Below are positions 40,401-49,706 of a stretch of 64,000 nt of DNA, in pieces; positions within the stretch are counted from its first letter, which is position 1, and each line of letters opens with the position of its first letter. The translations under genes and the position numbers were made by a program. The notes under the pieces were generated by a model that did no database searches, had not been told where the DNA came from, and worked only from the letters and a program-made list of their open reading frames with translations. This DNA comes from Prorocentrum cordatum. Taxonomy: Eukaryota > Sar > Dinophyceae > Prorocentrales > Prorocentraceae. The stretch spans positions 248,001 to 312,000 of the forward strand of contig CAUYUJ010011270.1 in the NCBI GenBank assembly GCA_963575745.1, written 5' to 3'.

Positions 40401-43296
40401 GTTCTGGAGCTGGATCTTCAGCGTGATCTGGGTCTTCTTGGGCTTGTATTTGGGCATGAGCAGGGTCATGAGCTGGGTCTTCTTGGGCTTGTATTTGGGC
40501 ATGAGCAGGGTCATGAGCGGGGTCAGCGGCAGCAGCTGAGTCAGCAACAGGCGCTGGAGGCGCTGGCAGAAGATCTCCTCCCGAAGGTGCTGGTGCTGAA
40601 CCGCTGCCTGAGGCGCCCCCACTGGTCGTGTATTCTCCATCTCCTTGCCGTCGGCGAATCCACTCAAGAGTAGCATGTGCGCGGCGATTGTGTGGAGTAT
40701 CTTCGATGTTGCCGAAGTTGTGCTGCTTGATGGCCGGTGGCGGAGGTGGTAGTGCTGGCGGAACGTTGTCCACTCGCGGGCGTTTCTTCGGCGTTTCGCC
40801 CGTGAGGTCGATGAATGTATCTCCATCTCCTCCTTGATCTGATGGTGGTAATCCGCCTCCACCGCAGTCTCCTCCTTCATGTGGTGATCCTTCGTCCCCT
40901 CCTCCTGGTCCCGGTGGCTGTGGTCCGTCAGGAGGTGGGGACTGGTCAGCTGGTGGTTGTCCTGGCGGTGGTGGTGGCTGATTGCCGTTCATGGCGTTGA
41001 GTACCTGTCCCCAGGGCACGAGCTCTGAGGCAGTAGCGCGGCGTAAATGTCCTCGGTTGACCTTGACGGTGGTGGAGCGATGGCTGACCCACACGTTCGA
41101 GGTGCCCTCGAAGCCAATCATGATGCCGGGTCCATGCCACTGCAAAGCCCATTCGCGCTTAGGCTTGCCGTTCCCCCTCCAGTAGTATATCTGGCCCCCC
41201 GTTTGATAGATATCCGACGCGTGCTGAGCTCCATCCGCACGCGATCGTGCGAGTAAGGCCCGGGATAGGGGCTGGTTGAAACGCAGATGCTGGATTGACG
41301 TCTGGGCGGCCTTCATGAGGGCAATCCTCTCAGAGAAGGACTTATCAGAGACCACTCTCTCGTGTAGCGAGAGTCTCCCAGCGCTATCCAGCAGGCAATA
41401 GGGTAGTTGAAGTCCACGTCCGAGTACCCACTGTGCCGGTGAATACCCACTGGCATTGATTGAGCTATTCATAGCCCAGCAGACAGCGGCGAGCAGCCAC
41501 TGGATCTTGTGGGCGTTCGCGGGCTGATCGAACCTGATGCTGAACTGGTCGATCAGCTTCCTGGCGTGGACCTTCCACATGCCGCCGTGCCTTTCCACGG
41601 TGGCGTTCTGTTGCGGCGTAGCCGCGGCAGTAGTCATAAGGCGACAGCCCATGTCCTCGAGTTCCTTTGAGAACTCCCTCTCAAACTCGCCTCCTCCATC
41701 GAAAAGTACCCGTTGTGGTGCCCCAAACGGTGTAATCCAAATCTGCAAAAGCCTCGCGAATACAACCGAGGGGTGTCTTGAAGAAACTGTACCACATAAT
41801 GTAAATCCAGAAGCGAGGTCGACCACATTGAGAAAAACCAACTGATTGCCGGCGTAATCGGCGAGAGTGAACAAGTCCACTCCAATGGAATCATTGAAGT
41901 CCCTATCTAGCTTGATTCTCCCAGGTAGATGAGGTAGGGGTCGCCGATGGGCGGCGCAGATTTCGCAGTGCAGGTTGAGTGCCATCTCGACCGCTCTTTG
42001 GGATCCACCCGTCACTCGGATGGCCCGGGCCAGCGCGTCGTTGGCAGGGTGCCCCGTGTTGACGTGGAGCTGCAGTATGGCGGACTTGAGCGTCCGCTCC
42101 TCCGCTGCCGTGAAGGCTGGCTCTGCGGGGGCTGCCGGGGCAGGCACTGTCCCCCTCGCGGCTCTCCGTCTCGTTGGTTCCGCGGGGTTTGCCTCGCGGT
42201 GCTCGGTCATGTTCGTCTTGCGAAGCTGCTTGACCAGCATGGCGACGAGCTTATCGGTGTAGTTATCGCTGTCCTTGGCGAGCTTGCCACGGGCCTCGAC
42301 GTGTTTGTGTAGGCCGTCGCAAAGCTTGTGCAGCGAGTTGTCGATCCCGTAATGGTCGGTGATAATCCTCCACGGCTTCTTGATCGCGTCCCCGTTCCTG
42401 GTCTGAAGGCCGTAAGCGCAGCCATCGAAGTCGATGATGCGCGGGAGCTGATCCTTCAGCTTCTTCGCGGTGTAGTTCTTCCTCTGGTCCCAGCCGTCGC
42501 AGTAGCGCGGCCACTCGAAGGAGACCGCGAGCTGGCTGCCAAACTCCTTCCGCAGGCGGCTCATTGACGTCAGGAAAAGGTCGATCATCCTGGCGGAATA
42601 CTTCCGGTCCTTTTCCAGCTTCTCAGCCTTGCGGGGGTCGATCTTCAGGATGATGCGCTGCGACGTGGTCCATGGCGTGCATGGAAATGCGGCGTGGACC
42701 CGGACACTCTGGCCCTTCCGCAGGTTCTTCCGAATCTTGTCCTCGAGCTTCTCGACGATGGGCTTCCGAGAGAGGTCGTATCCAGGAAGACCGCAACGTA
42801 CAGCAGCTCCTCCACTCTCAATCCACTTCGCACTGAGCTTGCTGTCGGGGTTGCAGCACCACTCGTAGAGGATGGTGGTGTTGCTCGAGATTCCGCTCGA
42901 GCTCGTAGTTGACTTGGCCAGGTCAGCCTTGAGCGCCTGGCTGACTGTGTGCGGCTTGACGCCGCTCTTGTTGGTGACGATGGCCGACCGCTTGCCGGCG
43001 GTCAGCTGTAGCCTTGTCCCCTTCTTGAGCCGACGTACCTTCATCTGCTCCTCCTCCACGATGTTGACCTCCTTCGGGTCGTTGTCGTTCTCGATGTCCA
43101 GCGTGACCGAGTTGCCGAAAACACACTCGGAGCAGAACCCGAGGTGGCAACAGTCTGTATAGGACTTGGCGCCGCAGGCCACGCAATCGTCGAGGGGCTC
43201 GGCGATGCAGGTAGTAGCCGAAATCATTGTTGGAGCAAACGTCGGCGGCGCGACCGCCGTCGAACAGCAGACCAACGCAGAGCTTACGGCGGCCAT
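37483..43296 (-). CDS. pol: element 2 Pol (1937 aa): methyltransferase-like, integrase, RT, RNase H, membrane tail
   Basis: ATG at 43,296, stop at 37,483, no interruption. Residues 37-60: cysteine cluster (CVACGAKSYTDCCHLGFCSEC). About 140-330: block with ILYEWCCNPDSKLSAKWIES, GYDLSRK, AAFPCTPWTTSQRI (Cys206), SFEWPRYCDGWD and YGLQTRNGDAIKKPW, in the order of DNA C5-methyltransferase motifs I, IV (PC), VI and VIII but diverged. About 405-455: HHCC zinc finger (LHVNTGHP...LHCEIC). Core with Asp474, Asp533, Glu568. RT with HSHVDDFLIAQ (Asp1331-Asp1332). RNase H with FSDAAFAN, AAEGYATLEGAE and YSDSNGLVTH. About 1693-1722: hydrophobic helix IYYMTLIAMLSGIMIGFTLF. Tail to 1937 with CRTC...H motif. 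An Ala/Gln/Pro-rich linker (about 920-955) has a 45-bp duplication. It starts 13 bases before the Gag stop in the -1 frame, so either frameshifting or restart would be needed. Confidence 0.9.
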   Translation of the reverse strand: MAAVSSALVCCSTAVAPPTFAPTMISATTCIAEPLDDCVACGAKSYTDCCHLGFCSECVFGNSVTLDIENDNDPKEVNIVEEEQMKVRRLKKGTRLQLTAGKRSAIVTNKSGVKPHTVSQALKADLAKSTTSSSGISSNTTILYEWCCNPDSKLSAKWIESGGAAVRCGLPGYDLSRKPIVEKLEDKIRKNLRKGQSVRVHAAFPCTPWTTSQRIILKIDPRKAEKLEKDRKYSARMIDLFLTSMSRLRKEFGSQLAVSFEWPRYCDGWDQRKNYTAKKLKDQLPRIIDFDGCAYGLQTRNGDAIKKPWRIITDHYGIDNSLHKLCDGLHKHVEARGKLAKDSDNYTDKLVAMLVKQLRKTNMTEHREANPAEPTRRRAARGTVPAPAAPAEPAFTAAEERTLKSAILQLHVNTGHPANDALARAIRVTGGSQRAVEMALNLHCEICAAHRRPLPHLPGRIKLDRDFNDSIGVDLFTLADYAGNQLVFLNVVDLASGFTLCGTVSSRHPSVVFARLLQIWITPFGAPQRVLFDGGGEFEREFSKELEDMGCRLMTTAAATPQQNATVERHGGMWKVHARKLIDQFSIRFDQPANAHKIQWLLAAVCWAMNSSINASGYSPAQWVLGRGLQLPYCLLDSAGRLSLHERVVSDKSFSERIALMKAAQTSIQHLRFNQPLSRALLARSRADGAQHASDIYQTGGQIYYWRGNGKPKREWALQWHGPGIMIGFEGTSNVWVSHRSTTVKVNRGHLRRATASELVPWGQVLNAMNGNQPPPPPGQPPADQSPPPDGPQPPGPGGGDEGSPHEGGDCGGGGLPPSDQGGDGDTFIDLTGETPKKRPRVDNVPPALPPPPPAIKQHNFGNIEDTPHNRRAHATLEWIRRRQGDGEYTTSGGASGSGSAPAPSGGDLLPAPPAPVADSAAAADPAHDPAHAQIQAQEDPAHDPAHAQIQAQEDPDHAEDPAPEPIVQPEVHDEQPEERDGTRLPTPGARRTEADGHSSDADSSGSEGLRDWSKAAEEEVRKEAFARRPQHPEGERGNKAQRQAQQEDAPRALERDRHDQTDDRSKAIKRKEFLESLKDDLPKCFKRPKDTFRTDLYLDNYFEINDDDSHSTIRLREVMLTGKAAAKEIRYDKLSAKDKKLMDMAMKVEWSKWTEFGAYKKLPPKELKKIFQRRPGIRPVGTRWVLTQKAANLMKARLVVQGCQEDKSQIRTDAPTGSRDALYLTLAAAAQLGWDLTSHDAMTAYLQSGNIERLLLLRMPAKNPPPGTLPGEIVMATGAIYGTRDAGRQRYLYAQKVFQEHGLIESKLEKGLYYFYDDKGLAAMIHSHVDDFLIAQRGSSSEWKRVISSLQKRLHLKKVEGIIKYCGRTINKTNEEFRITQATAAAQVDFIELNAQRGRSPEDRLTTSEVSGYRHTLGQLLWLAVQTRVDIACPVSLAARRTNTATVADAKTLNKTVAYVHGSADFAIVIKRNIIDLRTCTIVCFSDAAFANVDGVKSQWGMAIGLTHKPRDVVAGRCDLCLPVAWHSGTVKRSVKSTLAAEGYATLEGAESSTWFGQLLTEAYNPKKTLKQIDDLSTKRSGEIYSDSNGLVTHIKSDVGQSTDKRFRIAASMIKETVHPNSQLKLSWIPTWSMVADALTKIMETGVLLAFFGAKKCNFGTRQPHAAMLASVLMTCLGRVKAQHPPQEWQVPMSHWIYYMTLIAMLSGIMIGFTLFAALWFVVRKEISGPGDPNPIQIGTINNTSNGSKADHTGHADTPLPGVYPGWDGRYLGRRNNVQPTIPEDVDGDVYMEPPMIAVAAQSSSSASGSAAPAAPPPSPDSFAQGASSAPSSLMTVHSSSSASVVSWNGSTPTVSPSEMNACMAAEHNIRVGHNTHSVYITCRTCRKHASWLRRNHMTHEPDFSRMHNSLRWDLQNRWRQLQGLPGKAKAQNKIS

Positions 43297-45230
43297 GAGC
43301 CTTGAGCTGCCGCCGCGTCGCTGTTGAAGTCGTCTCGGTACATTGAGCTCCTTCTTGGGATGAGTCTCGTGATATTCTCGAGCAAGTTGCTCGCCTTCGT
43401 AGTGAGGTTGACCGTGGGCTTCGGGGCTGGCCGCTTGGCGATGCTCTTAGTACTAACAGCCTTCGGTCCAAACTCGTGGCCCGCGCCCTTGATGGCGAGC
43501 CAGTCCTCCGGGTGGAGGTCGATCGCGGGATGTCCTGCGCTGCTCGTGATGAGCTTCTGGGAATGGTTCCCGATGCGGATCTGTTCCCGCCAGAGCGAGA
43601 TGTCGATCTTGCTCGGCTGAATGAAGTCCCGGCCGATAAGCAGGCCGAGCGTGGGGCTGTCCACGACGCTGAATATTATGCGACCAGCGCGTCCACACAG
43701 GACGAGTGGGGCTGTGACGCGCAGCTTGCTCGGGAGCGTGCCGCCGTTCCCGAACCTGTAGACTTCGTTCTCTGGCTCCTCCAGGATCTGGTCGGCCAGA
43801 CCCATCTTGGTGAGCTTCTCCTTGTACTGCTTGTACCAGCTGAGCCCGCCAACGCAGAAGAGACAGGCAGTGTCGATCACGCCGACGCCGTCGTCGTTGG
43901 GCTTCTCGCCAGCGTTGGTGGTGTTTATGGTGGGCAAATCTGGTACCACGCGCTCGGAGACCAGAGTCTCGGGGGGCGGAGTAATCGGACCTTCTGGATG
44001 AAGAATCACTTCTTCGTCACCGAACTCCACGTGATTCTGGTCGTGGACCTGCTCGGTGATGTTGGCCTGGCGGTGCGAGCGACCTCCGCCGCCTCGTCCC
44101 CCGCCCTTTTGCTTAGAATTTGGGGCGAACTTTCGAGCGCCTGGCGTCGGGCACTCCTTATCACCGGTCCAGTGCCCCGCCTCGCCGCAGTCCCAGCACT
44201 TGGAGTTCTTCTTGCGCTGGTCCACGCGGCCTTGTAGCTTGCCTGCGGGTCGGCGCTTGGGCGAAGCCTTCCCGCGGCCCTTGATAGCCTCCCGGGCCGA
44301 CCGCATGGTCGCCATGGCCTCGGGAATCGCGGCGAGCTCCGCCGCGGCAGCCTCCACCTTGGCAGAGTCGCCCCGATCGAACACCTCGCCGAGGTCGTAA
44401 TTGGACTGCTCCAGCTCGGCGCTGAAGGCCTCGAGCTCCTGGCGCACGATGTCCTGGACGTCTGCCTCCGTGTCGTTGTCGTCGCCGTCCTCCGAGTCCT
44501 CGTGCTCGTCTTCTGGCTCGTCAGCGATGTTGGTTGAACGTGCTCGGCTTGGCGGTGAGCGCTGCCAACTACTGTTTGATCGCTGCGGCCACGATCGTGA
44601 CGGCAAGCTTGCGTGTCGTTCAGATGTGTGGATATCGGGGAACATGCGCACCAGCAGGCCCCTGATGCGCTGAAATGAGTAGTGCTCGTCCGGCAAGTTG
44701 CCCACGACGCGCTCTCGGCGCTCGGCCGTGAGCCCAGCCTTGCGTAGCAGGAACCAGCCGGCCACGTCGTCAAGCGTAGTGAGGTCAACCTCGTTCTCAC
44801 GTAGTTGCTGTAGTCCCGCCTCGAATCGCACGAGCCAATCCGCCGTGCGTTCTCCACGGCGGCGATGGTGCTGAGTCGACTCGAAGAACTTTTCTAGCGT
44901 CTCTCCCTTCTGCACCGGCTTCTGCTGGCCTAGGTTTGCCTCGAGGTGCATTAGCACGTTCTCGATGCCCTTCTGGTTGCGATCACGCTTCTTCTCGTTC
45001 GCATCCTCGATGCCGTCGTCCGGCGGCGGGTGGAGTTCCTGCTCCGTCATATTGAGAGCGGCCGACCTGGCTGTACCCGTCCGCAGGACTAACTTCGATG
45101 CCAAACTTTGTGTCACTTCCAAATTCTCACTGAGCTTCCACAATTTTACCTCCTGTTTGTAATCTCGCCATTTCGCTGGATCTCCATTCCAGCTTGGTAT
45201 CACTGACTGGTTGTGTGTGAACTCCGTCAT
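43284..45230 (-). CDS. gag: element 2 Gag-protease (648 aa)
   Basis: First in-frame ATG at 45,230 (MTEFTHNQSVIPSWNGDPAK), stop TAA at 43,284. Residues 1-250 form the helical capsid-like region common to dinoflagellate copia Gags (KWRDYKQEVKLW, later LTTLDDVAGWFLLRKAGL). An acidic stretch follows, then a zinc knuckle near 344 (CWDCGEAGHWTGDKEC, CX2CX4HX6C), a Gly/Arg patch, and an aspartic protease with VIDTACLFC (Asp near 451) and LLIGRDFI. Protease is thus fused to Gag, unlike element 1, where it lies in the pol frame. The frame is also open upstream through the leader to the LTR, but no ATG lies there. Confidence 0.9.
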   Translation of the reverse strand: MTEFTHNQSVIPSWNGDPAKWRDYKQEVKLWKLSENLEVTQSLASKLVLRTGTARSAALNMTEQELHPPPDDGIEDANEKKRDRNQKGIENVLMHLEANLGQQKPVQKGETLEKFFESTQHHRRRGERTADWLVRFEAGLQQLRENEVDLTTLDDVAGWFLLRKAGLTAERRERVVGNLPDEHYSFQRIRGLLVRMFPDIHTSERHASLPSRSWPQRSNSSWQRSPPSRARSTNIADEPEDEHEDSEDGDDNDTEADVQDIVRQELEAFSAELEQSNYDLGEVFDRGDSAKVEAAAAELAAIPEAMATMRSAREAIKGRGKASPKRRPAGKLQGRVDQRKKNSKCWDCGEAGHWTGDKECPTPGARKFAPNSKQKGGGRGGGGRSHRQANITEQVHDQNHVEFGDEEVILHPEGPITPPPETLVSERVVPDLPTINTTNAGEKPNDDGVGVIDTACLFCVGGLSWYKQYKEKLTKMGLADQILEEPENEVYRFGNGGTLPSKLRVTAPLVLCGRAGRIIFSVVDSPTLGLLIGRDFIQPSKIDISLWREQIRIGNHSQKLITSSAGHPAIDLHPEDWLAIKGAGHEFGPKAVSTKSIAKRPAPKPTVNLTTKASNLLENITRLIPRRSSMYRDDFNSDAAAAQGSWPP

Positions 45231-45700
45231 CTTGACACCGTCGTAGGTGAAGTATGTGGCGTCGCTGACACCGTCGTAGAAGAAGTATGTGGCGTCGCTG
45301 ACACCGTCGTAGGGGAAGTATGTGGCGTCGCTGACACCTTCGTAGTAGGAGAAATATGTGGCGTCGCTGACACCGTCGTAGAGGAAGTGTGTGGCGTCGC
45401 TGACACCGTCGTAGAGGAAGTATGCCGCGTCGCTGACACAGGCGTAGGAGAAGTAGCTGTCGTCGCTGCTGAGGGTGGGAAAGAAGATGGGGTTGCTGGC
45501 GTCGCTGACGCTGGCGTTGGAGCTGGCAGGGATGTAGGCGTAGTAGGCGTAGTCGCTGGCGTCGCTGACGCTGGCGTTGGTGCTGGCGTCGCTGACGCTG
45601 GCGTTGGTGCTGGCGTCGCTGACGCTGGCGTAGATGCTGGCGTCGCTGACGCTGGCGTAGGTGCTGGCGTCGCTGACGCTGGCGTAGGCGTAGGCGCTGA
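45231..45700 (-). repeat. element 2 leader minisatellites
   Basis: Two adjacent tandem arrays just upstream of the Gag ATG: about seven copies of a 33-bp unit (45,235-45,440, GTATGTGGCGTCGCTGACAC) and about six or seven of a 27-bp unit (45,500-45,690, GCGTCGCTGACGCTGGCGT). Both share GGCGTCGCTGAC. Unit lengths are multiples of three, so the Gag frame stays open through them (VSDATYF and VSDAS repeats), but no ATG starts it. Confidence 0.9.
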
Positions 45701-45799
45701 GCAACAGCGCGAGGAGGCCGCTGGGCCTCGATTCCAGTATGGAGTGCGACGTCGCGGACGTCGTCTTGGGTATACGGCCCCGCGGGCCGGGATAGCGAG

Positions 45800-45817
45800 C
45801 CTCGCTCCGAGCTACCA
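45800..45817 (-). other. element 2 primer-binding site
   Basis: One base inside the 5' LTR the minus strand reads TGGTAGCTCGGAGCGAGG, complementary to a tRNA ending GCTACCA, the end found on initiator tRNA-Met in other eukaryotes. The tRNA identity beyond those seven bases cannot be checked here. Confidence 0.65.
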
Positions 45818-45818
45818 C

Positions 45819-45999
45819 TGTGATATATGGATATCGCTGATACCGTTTGTCGAGGAATCGCGCGGCGAAACTCTCTGCGTAGCTCTAAGGCCAAGGGCCC
45901 TAGTTCGAAACAAAACGGCAGCGACAAGGCGGGCGTGAGAGATAGAGCGGGGAAGCAGGGAAGGAGCAGGAAGGGCACGGGGAGTGAGCGGGAATCACA
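45819..45999 (-). repeat. element 2 5' LTR (181 bp)
   Basis: Partner of 36,798-36,978. No clear TATA box, as often in dinoflagellates. Confidence 0.95.
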
Positions 46000-46004
46000 T
46001 CGGG
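46000..46004. other. target site duplication, right copy (TCGGG)
   Basis: Follows the right LTR and matches 36,793-36,797. Confidence 0.95.
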
Positions 46005-46640
46005 GACGTCGTGAAGGCAGTTTCGCAGCTTCTTGGTAGCCGTTTTGAGACCGTTGTGGGGCCTCCTCGGGCTGCTTTGTGGCCTCTTTAAGCCTCGTTT
46101 GGGCCTCCTGGGTGCCTCTTGGGGGCCTCCTGGGGCCTCTTGGGGGCTCCTTGGGGCCTCCTGGGGCACGCTTCAAGCGGGAGGGTCGAATTTTGGAGTC
46201 GTGGTCCCCCTCTTGGGCGCATCTTGGGGCCGTCTTGGGGCTCTGTTGGGCTGTCTTGGGCGACTCTGTGGCCGTCTTGGGGCCCTCTTGGGCCGTCTTG
46301 GGGCGCTCTTGGGGGCCTATTGAGCCGTCGTGGAACGTCGGACAGCCGAAAAGGCTGGAAGGCCAAAATCGTTCGAAAACCTTCGTAAACTTGACGATTT
46401 CGGCCTCTGAAGCGCTCTGGAGAGGCGTCTTGAAGCGTCGTGGAGTGCCTTGGGGGGCCTCTCGGGCCGTCTTGGGCCTATCTTGGGTGTCCTGGAGCGG
46501 TCTTTCGGCGACTCGAGGCCCGCTTGGGCCGTCTTGGGAGCCTCTGGAGGCCCTCCTGGACTATTTTGGACCTCCCCGGCCGCCCCTCCTCCCATGGGGG
46601 GTCGGAGGCGGCGCCCTCCGAGGCCCAGGACGCACAGGGA
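46005..46640. repeat. non-coding repeat chain, copy II, right part
   Basis: Resumes the chain where element 2 cut it (GACGTCGTGAAGGCAG) and follows copy I from 27,655 to about 28,300. Confidence 0.85.
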
Positions 46641-47245
46641 AAATGAGCCCCAGTACCCCCATGGAGGCTTTCGGCGCTCTTGGACCCATGGGAGCTCGAA
46701 AACGCGAGAAGCCAAAAACATTAAAAAGAACATTGAACATATACGACTTTGGCCTCTCCGGGCCGTACCGCGATACCTATCAAACTTCTTGGGGTCTCTT
46801 GGAGGCCACCTGGGAGCCTCGAGAGCCGTCGGAAGGCTGACTTGGGTTGCTCGGGAGCGTCTTGGGCCATCCTTTCGCATTCTGGGGGCTCCTAGGGGGC
46901 GTCTTGGGCCCTCCTGGAGCGCTGTGGAGGCTGCCCAGAAAGGCTGGGGCAGCAGTGCCGGGAGCGTCCCCGAGATGTGGCCATATCTTTTCAGCGCGTT
47001 CCAGGAGCATCTTCCCGGAACGCGCTCGTGGCAGGGCGCCCACGTCCGAGGACGTTGGCATGGGAAACCGCAGCGCGTGATCATTCCAGCGCGTTCCGGC
47101 GAAGACCGTCCGGAACGCGCTTGGGCAAGCGCTGGGTTTGAGGAAAGCGAGTGGGAACCGTTCAGGCAGTTTGGGATGCTCGGGGCAAGAGGCGGAAGCC
47201 ATCCTCAGAAGACATGCGGTCTTCCTGGAGCCGTCTTGCAGAAAA
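46641..47245. repeat. non-coding repeat chain, copy III, part 1
   Basis: Begins with the module A end, then CTGGGAGCCTCGAGAGCCG and the two GCGCGTTCC inverted repeats (46,994-47,120). Cut at 47,245 by array unit 1. Confidence 0.85.
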
Positions 47246-47292
47246 TTAGCCTGGCGAAAAACCCAACCATATGCAGTTGTGAATGCCGCAAT

Positions 47293-47700
47293 TGTGCTGG
47301 GTGGTGGCGGACGCATGCGGGCGGTGCCACTGGGACCTTCGGTGGAGCTCCCTATGGGGCCACGAAACGTTGTACTGGGTGGGTGAGACGCGGTCAGCAA
47401 GGGCTGTGCTGCGTGGTGGCGGACGCATGCGAGCGGTGCCACTGGGACCTTCGGTGGAGCTCCCTATGGGGCCACGAAACGCTGTACTGGGTGGGTGAAA
47501 CGCAGGCAGGGAGCAAGGGCTGTGCAGGGTGGTGGCGGACGCATGCGGGCGGTGCCGCTGGGACCTTTGGTGGAGCTCCCTATAGGGCTACGAAGCGCTG
47601 TTCTGGGTGGGTGAAGCGCAGGGAACAAGGGCTGTGCTGGGTGGTGGCGGACGCAAGCGGGCAGTGCCACTGGGACCTTTGGTGGAACCCCTATGGGGCC
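47293..47700. repeat. 112-116-bp tandem repeat, four copies
   Basis: GGTGGCGGACGCA marks units at 47,303, 47,415, 47,531 and 47,643. Each includes GGAGCTCCCTATGGGGCCAC, which is also the core of the 89- and 90-bp arrays. Confidence 0.9.
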
Positions 47701-49590
47701 ACGAAAAGTGCGAGGGGTGTGCCAGAATGGGGTGCGGAACCGCATGCCAGCGCAGCCACTGGGGCCTTCGGAGGAGCTCCCTATGGAGCCACGAAGCGTG
47801 TGAGGGGTGTGCCGAAATGGGGGGTGGAACCGCATGCGAGCGCAGCCACTGCGGCGTTTGGTGGAGCTCCCTATGGGGCCACGAGACGTGTGAGGGGCGT
47901 GCCGAAAAAGGGAGTGGAACCGCATGCGAGCGCAGCTACTGGGGCCTTCGGTGGAGCTCTCTATGGGGCCACGAACCGTGTGAGGGGTGTGCCGAATGGG
48001 GGGGGAACCGCATGCGGCGCAGCCACTGGGGCCTTCGGTGGAGTCCCATGGAACCACCGACGAACGTGTGAGGGGTGTGCCGAATGGGGGTGGAACCGCA
48101 TGCGGCGCAGCCACTGGGGCCTTCGGTGGAGCTCCCTATGGGGCCACGAAACGTGTGAGGGGTGTGCCAGAATGGGGGGTGGAACCGCATGCGGGCGCAG
48201 CCACTGGGGCCTTCGGTGGAGCTCCCTATGGGGCCACGAAACGTGTGAGGGGTGTGCCAGAATGGGGGGTGGAACCGCATGCGGGCGCAGCCACTGGGGC
48301 CTTCGGTGGAGCTCCCTATGGGGCCACGAAACGTGTGAGGGGTGTGCCAGAATGGGGGGTGGAACCGCCATGCGGGCGCAGCCACTGGGGCCTTCGGTGG
48401 AGCTCCCTATGGGGCCACGAAACGTGTGAGGGGTGTGCCAGAATGGGGGGTGGAACCGCATGCGGGCGCAGCCACTGGGGCCTTCGGTGGAGCTCCCTAT
48501 GGGGCCACGAAACGTGTGAGGGGTGTGCCAGAATGGGGGGTGGAACCGCATGCGGGCGCAGCCACTGGGGCCTTCGGTGGAGCTCCCTATGGGGCCACGA
48601 AACGTGTGAGGGGTGTGCCAGAATGGGGGGTGGAACCGCATGCGGGCGCAGCCACTGGGGCCTTCGGTGGAGCTCCCTATGGGGCCACGAAACGTGTGAG
48701 GGGTGTGCCAGAATGGGGGGTGGAACCGCATGCGGGCGCAGCCACTGGGGCCTTCGGTGGAGCTCCCTATGGGGCCACGAAGCGTGTGAGGGGTGTGCCA
48801 GAATGGGGGGTGGAACCGCATGCGGGCGCAGCCACTGGGGCCTTCGGTGGAGCTCCCTATGTGGCCAGAATGGGGGGTGGAACCGCATGCGGGCGCAGCC
48901 ACTGGGGCCTTCGGTGGAGCTCCCTATGGGGCCACGAAACGTGTGAGGGGTGTGCCAGAATGGGGGGTGGAACCGCATGCGGGCGCAGCCACTGGGGCCT
49001 TCGGTGGAGCTCCCTATGGGGCCACGAAACGTGTGAGGGGTGTGCCAGAATGGGGGGTGGAACCGCATGCGGGCGCAGCCACTGGGGCCTTCGGTGGAGC
49101 TCCCTATGGGGCCACGAAACGTGTGAGGGGTGTGCCAGAATGGGGGTGGAACCGCATGCGGCGCAGCCACTGGGGCCTTCGGTGGAGCTCCCTATGGGGC
49201 CACGAAACGTGTGAGGGGTGTGCCAGAATGGGGGGTGGAACCGCATGCGGGCGCAGCCACTGGGGCCTTCGGTGGAGCTCCCTATGGGGCCACGAAACGT
49301 GTGAGGGGTGTGCCAGAATGGGGGGTGGAACCGCATGCGGGCGCAGCCACTGGGGCCTTCGGTGGAGCTCCCTATGGGGCCACGAAACGTGTGAGGGGTG
49401 TGCCAGAATGGGGGGTGGAACCGCATGCGGGCGCAGCCACTGGGGCCTTCGGTGGAGCTCCCTATGGGGCCACGAAACGTGTGAGGGGTGTGCCAGAATG
49501 GGGGGTGGAACCGCATGCGGGCGCAGCCACTGGGGCCTTCGGTGGAGCTCCCTATGGGGCCACGAAACGTGTGAGGGGTGTGCCAGAATG
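47700..49590. repeat. 90-bp tandem repeat, about 21 copies
   Basis: Near-identical units with GGTGGAACCGCATGCGGGCG and GGAGCTCCCTATGGGGCCAC. The left copies are more diverged and one unit near 48,860 is shortened. Since 90 is a multiple of three, frames stay open on both strands; these are artefacts. Confidence 0.95.
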
Positions 49591-49706
49591 GGTGTGGGAG
49601 GGGGAGGAGGGGGGAGGAAGGGGAGGAGGAGGAAGGAGGAGGAAGGAGGAACGCGGGGCGACGTCTTTTCAAAACGAGGACCCAACACCACAGGATGTCT
49701 GGGAAC

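Larger units (their letters stand above)
36798..45999 (-). mobile_element. element 2: Ty1/copia LTR retrotransposon, 9.2 kb
   Basis: Complete minus-strand element with 181-bp LTRs (TGTG...CACA, 3 mismatches), TCGGG target duplications, a tRNA 3'-end primer-binding site and a purine tract. Gag-protease and Pol frames are both open and overlap by 13 bases. Domain order in Pol is methyltransferase-like, integrase, RT, RNase H, then a membrane segment. LTR identity and intact frames suggest a much younger insertion than element 1. It sits in the non-coding chain copy II. Confidence 0.95.
47246..49706. mobile_element. array unit 1: insertion made of tandem repeats
   Basis: Inserted between CTTGCAGAAAA and AAAAGAAAAATGAG; the same chain without it is seen at 26,577-26,600 and 35,307-35,335. 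AAAA on both sides may be a target duplication. Head: TGGCGAAAAACCCAACCAT (47,252-47,270). Body: four units of 112-116 bp (47,293-47,700), then about 21 units of 90 bp. Tail: a GGA-rich stretch and CAAAACGAGGACCCAACACC. CCCAACCAT at the head has an inverted, 7-of-9 partner (ATGTCTGGG) at 49,695-49,703. No gene inside. Coordinates uncertain by a few bases. Confidence 0.75.

Noticed and set aside
45230-45818. Starting element 2 Gag at 45,818 beside the LTR
   Set aside because: The codon there is GTG and the stretch is minisatellite leader; the first ATG, followed by typical Gag sequence, is at 45,230.
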